A program made the translations under genes and the position numbers. A DNA stretch of 64,000 nucleotides from Paracentrotus lividus (Eukaryota; Echinodermata; Echinoidea; Camarodonta; Echinidae): assembly GCA_940671915.1 (NCBI GenBank), contig CALNVZ010002974.1, forward strand, positions 24,364,853 through 24,428,852. The letters are read 5' to 3'. Below, piece by piece: positions 1 through 11,633 of the stretch (its first letter is position 1; every line of letters begins with the position of its first letter). Below the pieces are notes generated by a model that was not told where the DNA came from, searched no databases, and was given only the letters and a program-made list of their open reading frames with translations.

Positions 1-3000
1 ATATGTATCATTTACTTTGTACAAACTTATGTAATTCAGCCTTTGGCTGCGAGATATGTTTTGATTATTGAATAAAGACCATTATATATATACTAAAGAA
101 TGACGTAGATCGAACATAAACCAATTCGTAAATGGTTAATCATATGGAAATAGGGGAGGGCGCTGAATACGTTTTGCTTGGATATATTTCGTTTATTTTC
201 CCGGTCAATTTTGTACTCTTTGCAATCGAATTCGTTAGTGGTCATTAAAATTAAACGATACCTCTTGAAGTGGGCCTATCTGTCATTCCGATTAACACAA
301 ACAGCAAACGTTTTCGTTTTTTGAGCATTCAATTTCATTTTTGAGAGATCAAAATTCCATTTATGAACGTGAAATTCGATCAGTTCAAGACATTAAAGAT
401 AAAGACAGAATAACAGTAGCACGAATCGACGAATTTTAATGACGTTTGACGAATACCATTGTTCATACATAATTTCAAATTGATTGACCAAGTTTGCAAT
501 TTGGTTGTCGAGTTTCTTATTTCGAGCGCTCAAAAACTAATCTGAATACTGATTTTTAATCGCAATCTCACTTCAGATGAAATCGGTTTGTTGGAAATGT
601 CAAATTGATTGCAGATTGATTGAAATTGACCGCCTAAACCTGTATTAAAATGTATAGGGGACGCTGAATTTTAGCGCCCCCTCATGGATCCGCCACTACG
701 TTGTTAGATTACGAGTCGATTTATCAATATGACTAGGAAACCAGCACGCTCCTCCATGTCGTTTCTATTATACATGAGACGTCTGGGAGACAAGCCTATC
801 TTCCTCATCATCAGATCACAATGATAGGGAGGAGATGAGGAGGGGGATGAGAGGGAATAGATAGAGTTAGGATACCAACTGGGCAGGCATCTATGCTAAA
901 CAGGCTAGCAGCACATTCTATTCTTGGTTGATATAGGATATTAATGTTTGAATGCTCTCCAGGCGATGGTCGGACAGTGTATTGGAGGCTCTCTTGGAGG
1001 TAAGAAAACAAAGAATTTTTTAGTTCATTGTTTGTTTCATTTACACAGCATGGAAATCATGCGATGATGTTCCGTACAGAATGAAGATATAGGCCTTTCA
1101 TTCACCATTGGTGCACATGGAATAACTGCTCATTGGTATGTATTGTGTATAGGCTTATTTGTCACTATGCGTACTCAGATAAGATGATAAGTAATATACA
1201 AATGTATTTATGTTTCATGATAAAAGAAACATTATAAATAAAAGTATAGATCAAAAAGAAGAGATAAATGTGTTTTCTGTTATATTTGATTCAATTATTT
1301 GACGTGATGTTGGTCTCATATCGTTATCGTCCTTAATTTTAAAGTCTCTTTCTGGTGATGATTTTTTAAAGTGTATTTTCTATTGTTGTGTGTGTTTTTG
1401 TTTTTGTTTTTGTTTTTGTTTTTTGGTGCTGCGACAACCCTATTCTCCAACAATGTCTTTTTATTTGTGTTATCGTCTTTTTTTGTTGTTGGAAATAACA
1501 TAATTCAACATTTTGTGAGCGACCCCACACTCTATGTAGGATTTGTACAGTGGTGTGCTGTATACATTTTGTTTGCTAAAGTTGATTTCTCATGTAAATT
1601 CAGATGTTTACCTTACAACTTAAAATGTGTTCCCTCAGGCAGATTGATTTCTGATTACATTCTTGTCATGTTATTCAAGAGCAAACTATTATTAATAATA
1701 CCAGATCATATTTGCTGATGAGAGATTTCAACCCAACATATACAACTTTATTTAAGGTTATTATTCGTTGCGATCTGGTGTTAGACTAAAATCTTGATGT
1801 CAGTGGTTCTTGATTTAAATATTTTAGTACAGGCGATGTCGTATTGATTCCATTTTTAGCAAATCCCTCTACGCTTGATGTAAGACAGGGTATACCAATT
1901 TTGGGTGCTCCCACAGAAATAGAGAATTTTTTAATTTTTATTTCTTGCCTCCTATCTCTGGTATAATATTCGCTTTGATTGTATGACATACAAGATAGGC
2001 CTATAGGATTAGTTTTATAGTCTAAATAATGGAATTGGAAGTGTTGTAGTCCAGTATACATGTAGTCCATTCCCGGGACTTCATTCACAAAATCTCTAGG
2101 CTATTTATGTCCTTTGACAACATATTGATTTGACATTGAAAATTTCCCTGATTATTTTTAAACTTCTTTGGATTGGTTATAAAGACATGCTTGTTTAATC
2201 ATTTTTATTCTTGTTGTTTATTATCTATTGATATTTGCTCATTCTAGAGCAGTACAAGCTATATATACTCCTTTTTCCATATCAATATAGGTCAAATTTG
2301 TCGATGTGTAGTTGTTTCGTCTTTGGTATATACACTGTATCATTCCTTTAAATTGGCCAGGGTGTTTTGTACGTGACATCAGAGAAATAATCAAGATGAA
2401 ATCATAATCCCTGTGTTAAGGCACGGTCGAGCAATGATGGATTTATTATAGTGTAACCGACCTTTTTGACATAGCCTTGTTTCATCACGAACGTTTTTTT
2501 AGAGTTGATAAAAAGAGTTGGTAGGGGCTTATCATGGGGGGGGGGGGGGGGTAGGGTTGAAAAGTTGGAAAGTCACAAATGCACAAACATGAAGTGGCCG
2601 CGGGGGCGAGGGCGCCAAAATAACTATCTGAAATTGGAGACCTTCCCTCCCTGTTTGAAATCTTTGCATGTTTTTTTTTGTTTTTTTTTTTTGTTTTTGT
2701 TTTTACTATTCATTTTTAGTTAGCGTGTAGGTGATCAGTACAAACGAAACCGTGAAGGGGGGGGGGAGAGAGAGAGAGAGACGAGGAGAGAGAGAGAGAG
2801 AGAGAGAGAGCAAACTTAAAAATAATCTGAACTAGTTCACGTGATGAAGGTCATCCCCGATGACACAATTTTGAATTTCTATAAATATATTATATCCCGA
2901 AATTCTACTTCTGACACAAACATAAAAAGACACGATATGTTTCATTCGAGTTTCATCCCAAAACAACAACAGGACTCGCTTATTGAAATTCACTAATGCG

Positions 3001-3884
3001 GCTATTATGGATATAGTTCGTGATAAATGAGATAAGTTGCAAATAATAACGATACCCGGGGCTACAAAATAACTCGGGCTTTCAGTGGAGCCGACATATC
3101 TCTATAAAAGAAGGTATATTTCATTATAATCCAAATTATAAAAGTTTCCACCTCTGTCTCGACTTCTCTTTGAGTTAGGATGCCTTTGAAAAAGAAATGT
3201 ATAAATGCCCACCGACCCCCCCCCCCCCGAATCGTGTCCTCTTAAGCCTTATATTTATATGGTAGATATATTCAAACGGAAAATCTTAACATTGTGTTTT
3301 GTTGGATTGATCTCATTTGACATAAACAAACACAAGCTTTTAATGTTCATCCATGATAATTATATCCCCCCTTTTTTTACAAACACAATCAGAAAAAGGT
3401 ATAAACTCAAATAGATTTCAACAACTACTGTCATTTGACTTTGTCTTTCCAGATGCATTCGAAAGTGCTTTCAATATAGAGCCAATGTGTTCCCATGTAG
3501 AATCTATTTTTCATAATGAATAGATGATTATTATTCTTTTACGTATACGTATTTACGTATTTTTTCCCTCAAACATCTGTCAATGTTAATAGGCCTATTT
3601 TAAATTTGACACCATTTGTTTTGTTTTTAATTCTGATAAAAGACCTTAAATTAATTGTTTTCATCATACGATGTCATTTTTATCACGGCAAATTTGATAC
3701 ATCAGTTCCTTTTGCAAGCTCAAACCCTTACGGTTTGACAGATTGGCATATTTAAAAAAAAAGTATGGAAATATAGGCCCGATCCATCAATCTCGCTGGA
3801 GGAATTCAACGAAAGGGTGCCGAATCATAATACCTTCATTCTGATCTTTTATTCTGTAGAACGTGATAAAACAGAGATACACAC
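1..3884. other. upstream DNA with no recognisable gene
   Basis: All reading frames here are short and low-complexity; none looks like an exon of a known family. Simple repeats are present: a (TTTTTG)n tract near 1391-1425, a run of 16 G at 2536-2551, a (GA)n tract at about 2767-2810 and a C run near 3216. Two TAGGCCTA octamers occur, at 1996 and 3590. I see nothing else that I can support. Confidence 0.6.
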
Positions 3885-4027
3885 CTGGGGGGCATTTCAT
3901 CAAAGGACTTGTCTCATATTTTATCCGACAAGTTTGTTCTCAGCCAATCAGATGCAAGCATTTCAGTAGCTTGTAACAGTTTGTCGGATAAAACGTCTGA
4001 CAAGTCCTTTGATGAAATGCCCCCCAG
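3885..4027. mobile_element. 143-bp foldback MITE
   Basis: The two ends are perfect inverted repeats of about 29 bp: the left arm 3885-3913 starts CTGGGGGGCATTTCATC and the right arm 3999-4027 is its reverse complement. Further inside, ATTTTATCCGACAAG on the left pairs with TTGTCGGATAAAA on the right, so most of the element folds into one hairpin. No reading frame encodes a transposase, so this is a non-autonomous element. The target duplication is unclear. The arms have hardly diverged, which suggests a recent insertion or a conserved hairpin. Confidence 0.85.
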
Positions 4028-5700
4028 AACAGTTATAAAATGCCATGCATCATGTGCATTTTTGATAACTATCTTTACAGTTACTTTCAGCAGAGCCGAA
4101 GTGTTTCAATAAAGAAGCTTTATTTCACATGATCTGAATTTATTTTCTTATTCATGAGGGGAATAATAAATTAAATTTCGAATGATTTACTTCTAATTAC
4201 AATTATATCGCTTCAATTGCAACATAATTGGCTATCTACCTTTTCCCATGAAATGATTGTAGGAAGTAGATCCTTCGCTCATAATAGACTCCTTGGGAGT
4301 TATGATCAAATCAAAGATTATCAAACCCTACACTGTAAAAAATATTTGTATGTTTACAGCAAATCTGCTGTCAGCCGAGTCGCCATAAAAAGATGTAATT
4401 TTAAAAACAGTTTTGTTGTAAATTTATCCTGCAAATAAAACTCAAATAATTACGTGAGAAATACAAAATATACATCAGGAGTAACACATTTGTTCCGTTT
4501 TAACCAAATACGTAAGCTATCATGGGTAATGATTTTTCCCCCTTCTCTTTCATTAATTCCTAGAGGAGAAATTTACAACAAAACTGTTTTTTTAATTACA
4601 TTTTCGTATGGCGACTCTGCTGACATCACTTTGCTGTATTTCTTAATTTTTTTTACGATGTAGTCTAAACCAGGCGCAGATCCAGGATACCGTCTCGGGG
4701 TAGAGTCACTTTAGAAATTACCATTTTCTACTCATTAGTGTGCACTGTTTGGGTGAGGTGAGGGGGGGGCGTACCCTCTCCATTTTGATCCGCGCATCAC
4801 ACCAACAAGCGCGGATCCAGGATTCCCAATTTGTAAGGATTGTGCAGGTCCTATTGTCTGGAGACAGTAGCGGCTCTAATATGTTTGCGCATGGGCCGAT
4901 ACTTGACGTGAGGGTGAATCCGCTACCGGCCAAAGATGATCATTGGAATATAATTTTCACCAATCACACCCCAACGAAAGACTTCGATTTTGTCGAAGAT
5001 CGGTCGGTTTGAGCTAGGTGTGACCGAGGATGGGGTTCTTGTCGAATGTTCTTCTCTATCTCCAGTTACCACCATGTGACAATGACAGTACAGCTGTCGA
5101 GAGATAATGTTGAGTTCATGTGATATGAATGACCTTGACATGACCTCTACTGAGGAAGATGATGGATGGTATCATTATATCTAAACAGGTTGACATGCTC
5201 CCATCGTAGGCCGAAGTGAATGCAGGGATCAGTCACACCTGCAAGACCGTCACCATTCACTGAGGAGTACATTGTATTACCCCTAATGGCGGAATCATCT
5301 ATCCACTAGGAGGCGGCAAGAAGGTGTGACTTGGTGTATATAAATGGGGCATGGTAATTTGATGTTGTAAAATAACAGCTTTTATCGTTACATTTATGAT
5401 GATCTCACAGAATAACAATATTTGAAGAGATTGTATATAATGATGGATGCCGTGCCCGAATGTTAAACGTGGAAATATGCTCTTTTTGTAAAATGTTGTT
5501 ATTGCTTGTATGCCTATAATCCCAGATTATATATTTTTTCTTTTCTTTCTTCACAGAATAACAATGTTTTCACAGATTAAGGTGCTTCGTGATGATTATG
5601 ATATTGATGCTTTGTCTGAATGTTAAACATGGAGATATGCTCTTTTCAGTGGCGTAAGACAGTCCTCGAATGCGGGGGGGGGGGGTGATCTTTGGTGCAG
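4028..5700. other. non-coding stretch with a dispersed repeat fragment
   Basis: No gene is visible. Positions about 4810-4905 match, in inverted orientation, about 18889-18985 (listed separately). The sequence CGGATCCAGGATTCCC at 4812 resembles the GGATCC-type ends often seen in invertebrate interspersed repeats, but I cannot name the family. A G run of about 12 lies near 5673-5685. Confidence 0.5.
4810..4905 (+). repeat. dispersed repeat fragment, partner of 18889-18985
   Basis: The segment around AGTAGCGGCTCTAATATG (about 4867-4884), followed by ATGGGCCGAT (to 4900), is found again on the minus strand around 18889-18932. The flanking GCAGG and GTCTGG segments also match. The two copies are diverged, with substitutions and small gaps, so this is an older interspersed family. 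It has no coding content. Confidence 0.6.
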
Positions 5701-6290
5701 AGACTCATATTGCAAAAAATTTGAGGTAAACGAAAGTGTGTTTTTTTGTATCTATACACACAAAGAAGGGGCAAAAAATGTCGCGGGGGGGGGGGAGGGG
5801 TTGCATCGAATTTCCTCAGTAAATATACAATTCCAGCGAGCTCGAAGCGCGAGCGGAAAATTTTGAGGTAAACAAGAGGATTTTTTTTGTTTATCTATAC
5901 ACACAAAGAAGGGGGCAAAAAGGGCCGATTTAGGGGGTGCGCGCCGAATTTCCTTGGCAATATACAATTCCGGGCGAGCGCGAGCGCGAGCGGAAATTTT
6001 GAGGGTAAACAAGAGTTTGTTTTTTTTGTTGTTGTATCTATACACACAAAGAAAGGGCAAAAAAAGGGCCGATTTAGGGGGTTGTGCGCCGAATTTTCTT
6101 AGCAATACATTTCCAGGCGAGGGCGAAGCGCGAGCGGAAAATTTTGAGGTAAACAAGAAGTTTTTTTTATCTATACACATAAAGAAGGGGCAAATGGGGC
6201 CGATTTTGGGGGTTGCGCCGAATTACCTCAGCAAATATACAAGGCGAGCTCGAAGCGCGAGAGGAAAATTTTGAAGCTAAATGAACCAAA
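5700..6290. repeat. tandem array, units of about 130-140 bp, GC-rich box in each
   Basis: At least four units follow each other. Each contains a TTTTGAGGTAAACAAGAG segment (about 5714, 5858, 5995, 6138 and a decayed copy at 6264), a run of T, TATCTATACACACAAAGAA, a G-rich GGGCCGATTTAGGGGG segment, and a box of the type GCGAGCGCGAAGCGCGAGCG (about 5837, 5974, 6117, 6244). Several 70-140 codon frames cross the array on both strands. They follow the repeat period and differ from unit to unit, so I treat them as by-products, not genes. Confidence 0.85.
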
Positions 6291-6912
6291 TCATAATGCA
6301 TAATGCATAATAAAAATAGTAAATACTGAATTGATTACCAAAGAAATTAAACAAACCTGCCATACCAGAAGGGTTTATGTTCCAACTTTTTATTTCCTCT
6401 AAGCGAGCGCGAAGCGCGAGCTAGAAAAAAAAAAGCAATTTAGGGGCCTGAGCCCAATTTCGTATCCACAAAGGGGTTATTCTGCAATGTAAACCGAGAG
6501 CTGCATTTACACCTCTAATAGTTAAAGGTAATTATTTTAGACCATTTCTTTCATGTTAAAGATTTGTTCACTCGGCAAATATTATTATATTAAAAATACA
6601 ATTATAAGTATGAATACAATTAAAATAAACATATAGGGTAAATAGACTAATAAATATTGAGCAAAACAAAATAATTTTACTGGAAATATATAATAAAATA
6701 AGTATAGGCCTAAATATAAATAAATATATGATAGATATAGAAATAATTAATCTGGATTTAATAATGATAATAATAATAATGATAATAATAATAATAATAA
6801 TAATAATATGCGAGCGCGAAGCGCGAGCGAATTTTTTAAAGATCTCTTTGGAAGAAAATGAGTGTGCAAAGCCTATTTCAGCTTTAAAAAATACATATCA
6901 CCTGTGAAAAGT

Positions 6913-6943
<31 letters not shown>

Positions 6944-8417
6944 TGCATCCCCCCATCCCCCCGCTGTTTTTTCCCCCTGGCTCTTTTAGTAAAATGTTGT
7001 TGTCGCCTGTAGGCCTATAATCCTATTATTTGGTAATAAACCCTCTTTTTTTTCTTTACTGAATAACAATGTGTTTACAGATTTCGATGCTTTGTGATGG
7101 TTAGGATATTGATGCTTGAATGCTGAACGTGGAAGTATGTTTTCTTTTGTGTCCTCCCCACCCCTCCCCCTCAAAAAAAAAAACGTAACTAGATAAAATA
7201 TTTCCAAAATGATTGATTTGAGATAACCTAATCTTATAAGTTTGTGTGTGTGGGGGCATCTGCGCCCCCTTTATCTATACCTGAGATGTTTGAGCTTGAC
7301 ATAATAATTATGATAACAGAAAACAAAATATGATTATCTGTCATTATACAACGTGTTTTGATCCTTGAGCTAACTTTACAAACATTCTTATTCTGGATGT
7401 TCAGGTGGCCATTGCCCCCCCCCCCGCGATTACATGCAATCCACATGGAATGGAGTTTGTAATTTATTTTAGGAGGCCTAACTTGTGGCCTAAATTCGAG
7501 CCCTGCTAATTGTGATCTATACAATTAAGTTGGTAGTTTTAACGCAAGGCAGAATCTTCCCGTCGAGACAAATGGGGAGTTGAGAAAAACTGATTTATTT
7601 GCCCCAAATCATGTGCGACCCTTACAAATCGGAAATGATACAATTAGGGATGTATCCATGCTCTAACCCCCTCAATCCTTTTTTTTTTTTCCTTCACCAA
7701 CATGACCATGGAAGGGTAAAAAGAATTGTGGTTTGGACGTATATATTAATAGGCCTATACTTTTTGAATAGGACATCCTTTTTCCATGGAGGAAAGAGAG
7801 ATCTTTCGTTACTTTATTCCTGCTCAGCCCAGGCAATCATGAACCAATTCCCCAATGTGTTATTTTTTATTTTTTAAAGATCGTCTGACATCAATTATGT
7901 CAATAAACAACCTTTACAAAGTTTTATTATTTTTAGATGATTTCTTTCATCTCCTTCTGTCTTTTTCTCCACACATATTATTAAGAGCATTTATGGTGAT
8001 GTAGCAGCCTGGAGAAAAGAAGAAACTGGATGTAGGTAGCATGATAAATTGTCATCGGTTTTGCTTGGTCAAATTCATTGCTGACAATTTGACTTTCTCC
8101 TCCAACATCTGCAATGTTTTCCTTCCGGTCTACTATAAACAATTTTCAACAACACCCCTCTGTTTTGGTAGTGAATTCCTCGATGGAGGAGTCCACTTGG
8201 TAGAGGTAGTTTATGGTGTCGAATTACATCCACTACTGCGCCATGGAAGGCTTGATGCCACTCACATTTTGCCCCATATCTTGGCCGGTAGATTAATGGA
8301 ATAACGTCATAGCACCCCGTTCATGCTTCGGCTTCGTTCTCTAAACAAACCGCCAATTTTCATCTCGCAATTCGCTTGCGTCTTCAAAAATTACTTTCCC
8401 ATGCATTCGATCGTCTG
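6291..8417. other. non-coding stretch with isolated GC boxes and microsatellites
   Basis: Two more copies of the box GCGAGCGCGAAGCGCGAGC stand alone at about 6403 and 6810, outside the tandem array. An (ATA)n tract occupies about 6763-6808. Homopolymer G and C runs occur at 6913-6942 and near 7417. TAGGCCTA octamers occur at 6705, 7010 and 7750. No gene is visible. Confidence 0.55.
6913..6942 (+). repeat. 30-base G homopolymer
   Basis: An uninterrupted run of 30 G is followed by ATGCATCCCCCCATCCCCCC, so the end of the run can also pair with the adjacent C tracts around the palindrome GGATGCATCC. Such a tract can form quadruplex or triplex structures. The exact run length in an assembly is unreliable. 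Confidence 0.8.
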
Positions 8418-8425
8418 TATAAAAG
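8418..8425 (+). promoter_or_regulatory. candidate TATA box of promoter P1 (exon 1a)
   Basis: TATAAAAG in the context CTGTATAAAAGCATGC matches the TATA consensus. A start would be expected near 8448-8452, but I see no clear initiator there. The placement rests on the box itself and on a strong splice donor 610 bp downstream with a small ATG-initiated frame in front of it. A chance TATA match in AT-rich DNA remains possible. Confidence 0.35.
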
Positions 8426-9006
8426 CATGCTGTCTGCGTAGTGCATGCTCTTGAACTGTTGAATAAGGACAAACTGGAAGCTAATAAACATTCTTGAGAA
8501 ATTGAAATCATCTTCCAGATCATTCAGAAAGCTAAATTGGGGAGGAGGAAGCCCAAACACAAAGGATGTTGTGTGTAGATGAGGATGCCGTAACGTTTTT
8601 ACGGGACCACCACACATTCTTCCGTGCTTAGTTGAGCGAGGGGTCTAGCCGAAAGTCTCCGCGGCATGTGTCCAGGGACATTTCCATTCACATGAACCGA
8701 GCATAAATCTTGGATTTGCTTTTGAAAAGAACTTTCTCCATTCAGAGCGAACTTTTGTGATTTTTTCTTTGACTGACTATTTCAGCGAGGCTAGATCCAC
8801 AATAACAGAGAAAGGACTTCAACAGGTTATTGCATGGAGGAAGGTTATATTGGATTTTTGGCACATGCCTTGCCTTGAGTTGCAGCTTCAATCCTGAGCT
8901 GAGAATGTGAGATTGAGTGGACATTGCTGAACCAAGGCAAAAGGAGTTTCATAACTGAAGGGAATTTCACGGATTACAATGGACTATTAATGTACCTACC
9001 ACTATC

Positions 9007-9033
9007 ATGTTAAAGCCAAGATTGTATATGAAG
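9007..9033 (+). CDS. candidate alternative first coding exon 1a of the giant-exon gene
   Basis: A short open frame, MLKPRLYMK, starts with ATG at 9007 and runs to a perfect donor, ATGAAG|GTAAGT, with the exon ending at 9033. The frame ends on a codon boundary (phase 0), matching the phase 0 acceptor of the giant exon at 28515. A stop (TGA at 8956) lies upstream in the same frame and no earlier in-frame ATG follows it, so 9007 would be the first start; a second ATG at 9028 would leave only Met-Lys. The non-coding part of this exon would begin near 8449 if the TATA box at 8418 is used. Alternatively the exon could be purely 5' untranslated, or the donor a chance match. No transcript supports it here. 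Confidence 0.33.
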
Positions 9034-10185
9034 GTAAGTAAAAAGTATGAAATCAATAAAAAAATAAAGAAATTGAATTCTTGTGTAGATGCTCGTTAAA
9101 GTCAAAAGCTTTACTCTGGACACTGATTCATTCCACATGACACAGTGGTTTGAAATTCATATTTGATCAGATGGTTTCCACCTCCAACGTCCAAGTAAAT
9201 GCCAAGTGAAGAAGCATTGGATGATAGTCTTCACAATTTATGTTTTTGGAATGTGTTAGTGGTTCTGAAATTATTGATTCAAACAATACTTGGTAGCCTA
9301 CTTGATAGATGATTCTCCAAAATTCTCTTACTGGAATTTTATCTGGAGGTTGTGGTGTAGGTTATATTTCGTTTTGAAGAGAAAAGAGATAGTTAACATT
9401 GTCTGATATCTGAGGAGCAGTGAATAAATTTGATTCGTGTAGTTTTGGAGTTTCCTTGCAGAGTTTGTGCACAGTTTTATATACCCAGCTGTCATTTGCT
9501 TTTATACATTGTACTTGTTGTTTGTCATTGCACTTCATTATATATATTTAAAAAAAAAACAGCATGAAAAAAAAGAAAAAAACAATCAAATAAACACCCC
9601 AACCCCCCCCCCCCAAAAAAAAAACACACAACAACTCCACGTAATCAAGGACCAGTCACAAGTTACATTGTCATTATTCTAATATCAATTTCTTATGACC
9701 AAAGTCTTTTTAGTATTAACCCTGATAGGTGCATTCTAATTGGTCGCCTTGTTTAGTTACTGTTACGTGCCCACATGCAGCATTCCCATCCTGGCTGGTA
9801 CCCATTTTAACACCTGAGTTGGGGTGATACTGAGTACAGATTCTGCAGAGTTCATGGTTTTGACAAGATGGGATGTAAACCTGTGTAGCTGAAAATTTTC
9901 TCACTTGACATGATACCAATAACCGAGGGGAGGAGGCACCTGATTCTTGATGTTGCAAACTTTTGCAGTTTCCAAGATCAATTTTCTCTCTACACACAGG
10001 GTATTTCTGAATTTTCTTTTTTCAGATGAAGATTTTTGAGACATGTTATTACTTCAAACATTTTTTGTTTAAAGCCCCAGACCGGACCGAGAAATGAAAA
10101 CCCAAATTACATATAAAACGAAAGCTAATAATTTTACATAATACAACAATACCCAATTTAAGCGTTTTTATTGTCCATCTAGAAA
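9034..10185. other. putative intron, nothing recognised
   Basis: Between the candidate exon 1a donor and the first foldback element I see only AT-rich sequence, short A and C runs near 9550-9630 and no convincing exon. The reverse-strand frame at 9716-9997 has some cysteines but matches no domain I know and has no clear splice context. Confidence 0.5.
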
Positions 10186-10547
10186 GTATTTCATTAAAAA
10201 GATGATCGAACCTCAACCAGGCCATCTCTCCCAAATACTTGAAAAGTTACCCCTATTTTGAAGTCGCTGGTGATGACGTCAAAGAATGTTAACGGAATGC
10301 TACATGCTAAATGCTGAATGAATTTACCCTTTCATTTCATAACAAAAGAATTCTAGCACACATGGGTTCTATTGTTCTGACATAGCAATACAAACGTGTT
10401 TTCTAAAGGCGAAACCCAATCATGCCTGGCCGTAGCATTCCCTTAACATTCTTTGACGTCATCACCAGCGACTTCAAAATAGGGGTAACTTTTCGAGTAT
10501 TTGGGAGGGATGGCCTGGTTGAGGTTCGATCATCTTTTTATGAATAC
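10186..10547. mobile_element. 362-bp foldback element with 115-120 bp arms
   Basis: The left arm 10186-10303 and right arm 10432-10547 are near-perfect inverted copies; for example AGATGATCGAACCTCAACC on the left pairs with GGTTGAGGTTCGATCATCT on the right, and GTCGCTGGTGATGACGTC with GACGTCATCACCAGCGAC. The loop is about 128 bp. There is no coding frame. Each arm contains TGACGTCA-like sequence, a CRE/ATF-type palindrome (GATGACGTCA), which may or may not matter. Confidence 0.88.
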
Positions 10548-10997
10548 TGTTATGGAAATTGAATTTATTTGTGTGTATTCATGTTATACGCCTAATTAGC
10601 TTTCAATCGATGTAAGGTTGTACTCACTCCGTCCACGGTCTTTAATTAAAATGTGCATGTATTGTATCCTTTTCTGTTCCTATTTCACTTTCTACTTCTA
10701 GTTCTATTACAATGCACTGCTACATTTAGGGCTAAAAAATGTATTAATACTGGAATATCAAAGACCTCTCGAAGGATTAAAAGAATTACTTTCTAACTGT
10801 TAGTGCTTAGTATTAAAGAACTATAAAGGGATTTCCATGTAAATGTGCTAAGTGAGGGCATTTAAATCTTAATATAAAAAGCCTTTTATAGTCTCAATAC
10901 CTTCAAATAGAAGTTGGCGGCTTAGATCTTTTGACTGTGTGCATTGGTTCTTGTCCCACGCAAGGTGAGGTAGAGTGCAGTTTCTTGAAGTGTTATA

Positions 10998-11633
10998 CAG
11001 TGTGTCCCAAAAAGAACTATACACTTTTGAAATGGCTACCAAATAAAGAAATATGGTTCTTGGGGAAAAAGTTGAGATATTTATAAAGCTCATATCCTCA
11101 ACTATCATTTATGACACAAGAAAATTTGAAAATACGCATTCTTCAGTGAGCAATGCCCACATTTGTGAAGGACACAAAAATTAGCATGCACAGGAATTTG
11201 GTATTCATTCATCACCTTTGTACGGCACGCCATTAAGGATTCAACTAATAATGGAACTGAAGTCAGAGCAAAAATCAATGATATGAAAACAAAACGGGGA
11301 AAAATACTTTTTTTGCATAATATTGATTGTTTATTTGACTTTCGGTATATCTTTTACTCTGAATAGCAGATTCATTCCATTATTAGTTGAATCCCTAATG
11401 GGGTGCCATCCAAAGATGATTAATGAATAGCGAATTCCTGCGCAGGCTAATTTTTGTGTCCTTTACAAAAGTGGGCATTGTTCCCCGAAGAATGCGCTAT
11501 TTTCGCTTTGTTTGTGTCATAATGATAGTTCAGGATATGAGCTTTATATCCATATAAATCTTTTCCCCAAGAATCATATATTTTTTATTTGATAGCCATT
11601 TCAAAAGTGTATAGTTCTTTTTGGGATGCACTG
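10998..11633. mobile_element. 636-bp mariner-like foldback MITE with TA flanks
   Basis: The ends read TA|CAGTGTGTCCCAAAAAG and, on the other strand, TA|CAGTGCATCCCAAAAAG. TA on both sides is the target duplication of Tc1/mariner elements, and CAG...TCCC ends are common in that superfamily. The arms extend about 270 bp each (10998-11265 and 11365-11633) with scattered differences. No transposase frame exists, so it is a non-autonomous derivative. The reverse-strand frame at 10869-11108 runs across the left end and is not a gene. Confidence 0.85.

Noticed and set aside
5752-6274. Frames of 70-140 codons in the GC-box array
   Set aside because: The frames follow the repeat period and appear on both strands in different frames with repeated peptides; they are by-products of the array.
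9716-9997. Cysteine-containing reverse frame as a small secreted protein
   Set aside because: No signal peptide, no recognisable spacing of cysteines and no clear promoter or splice context.
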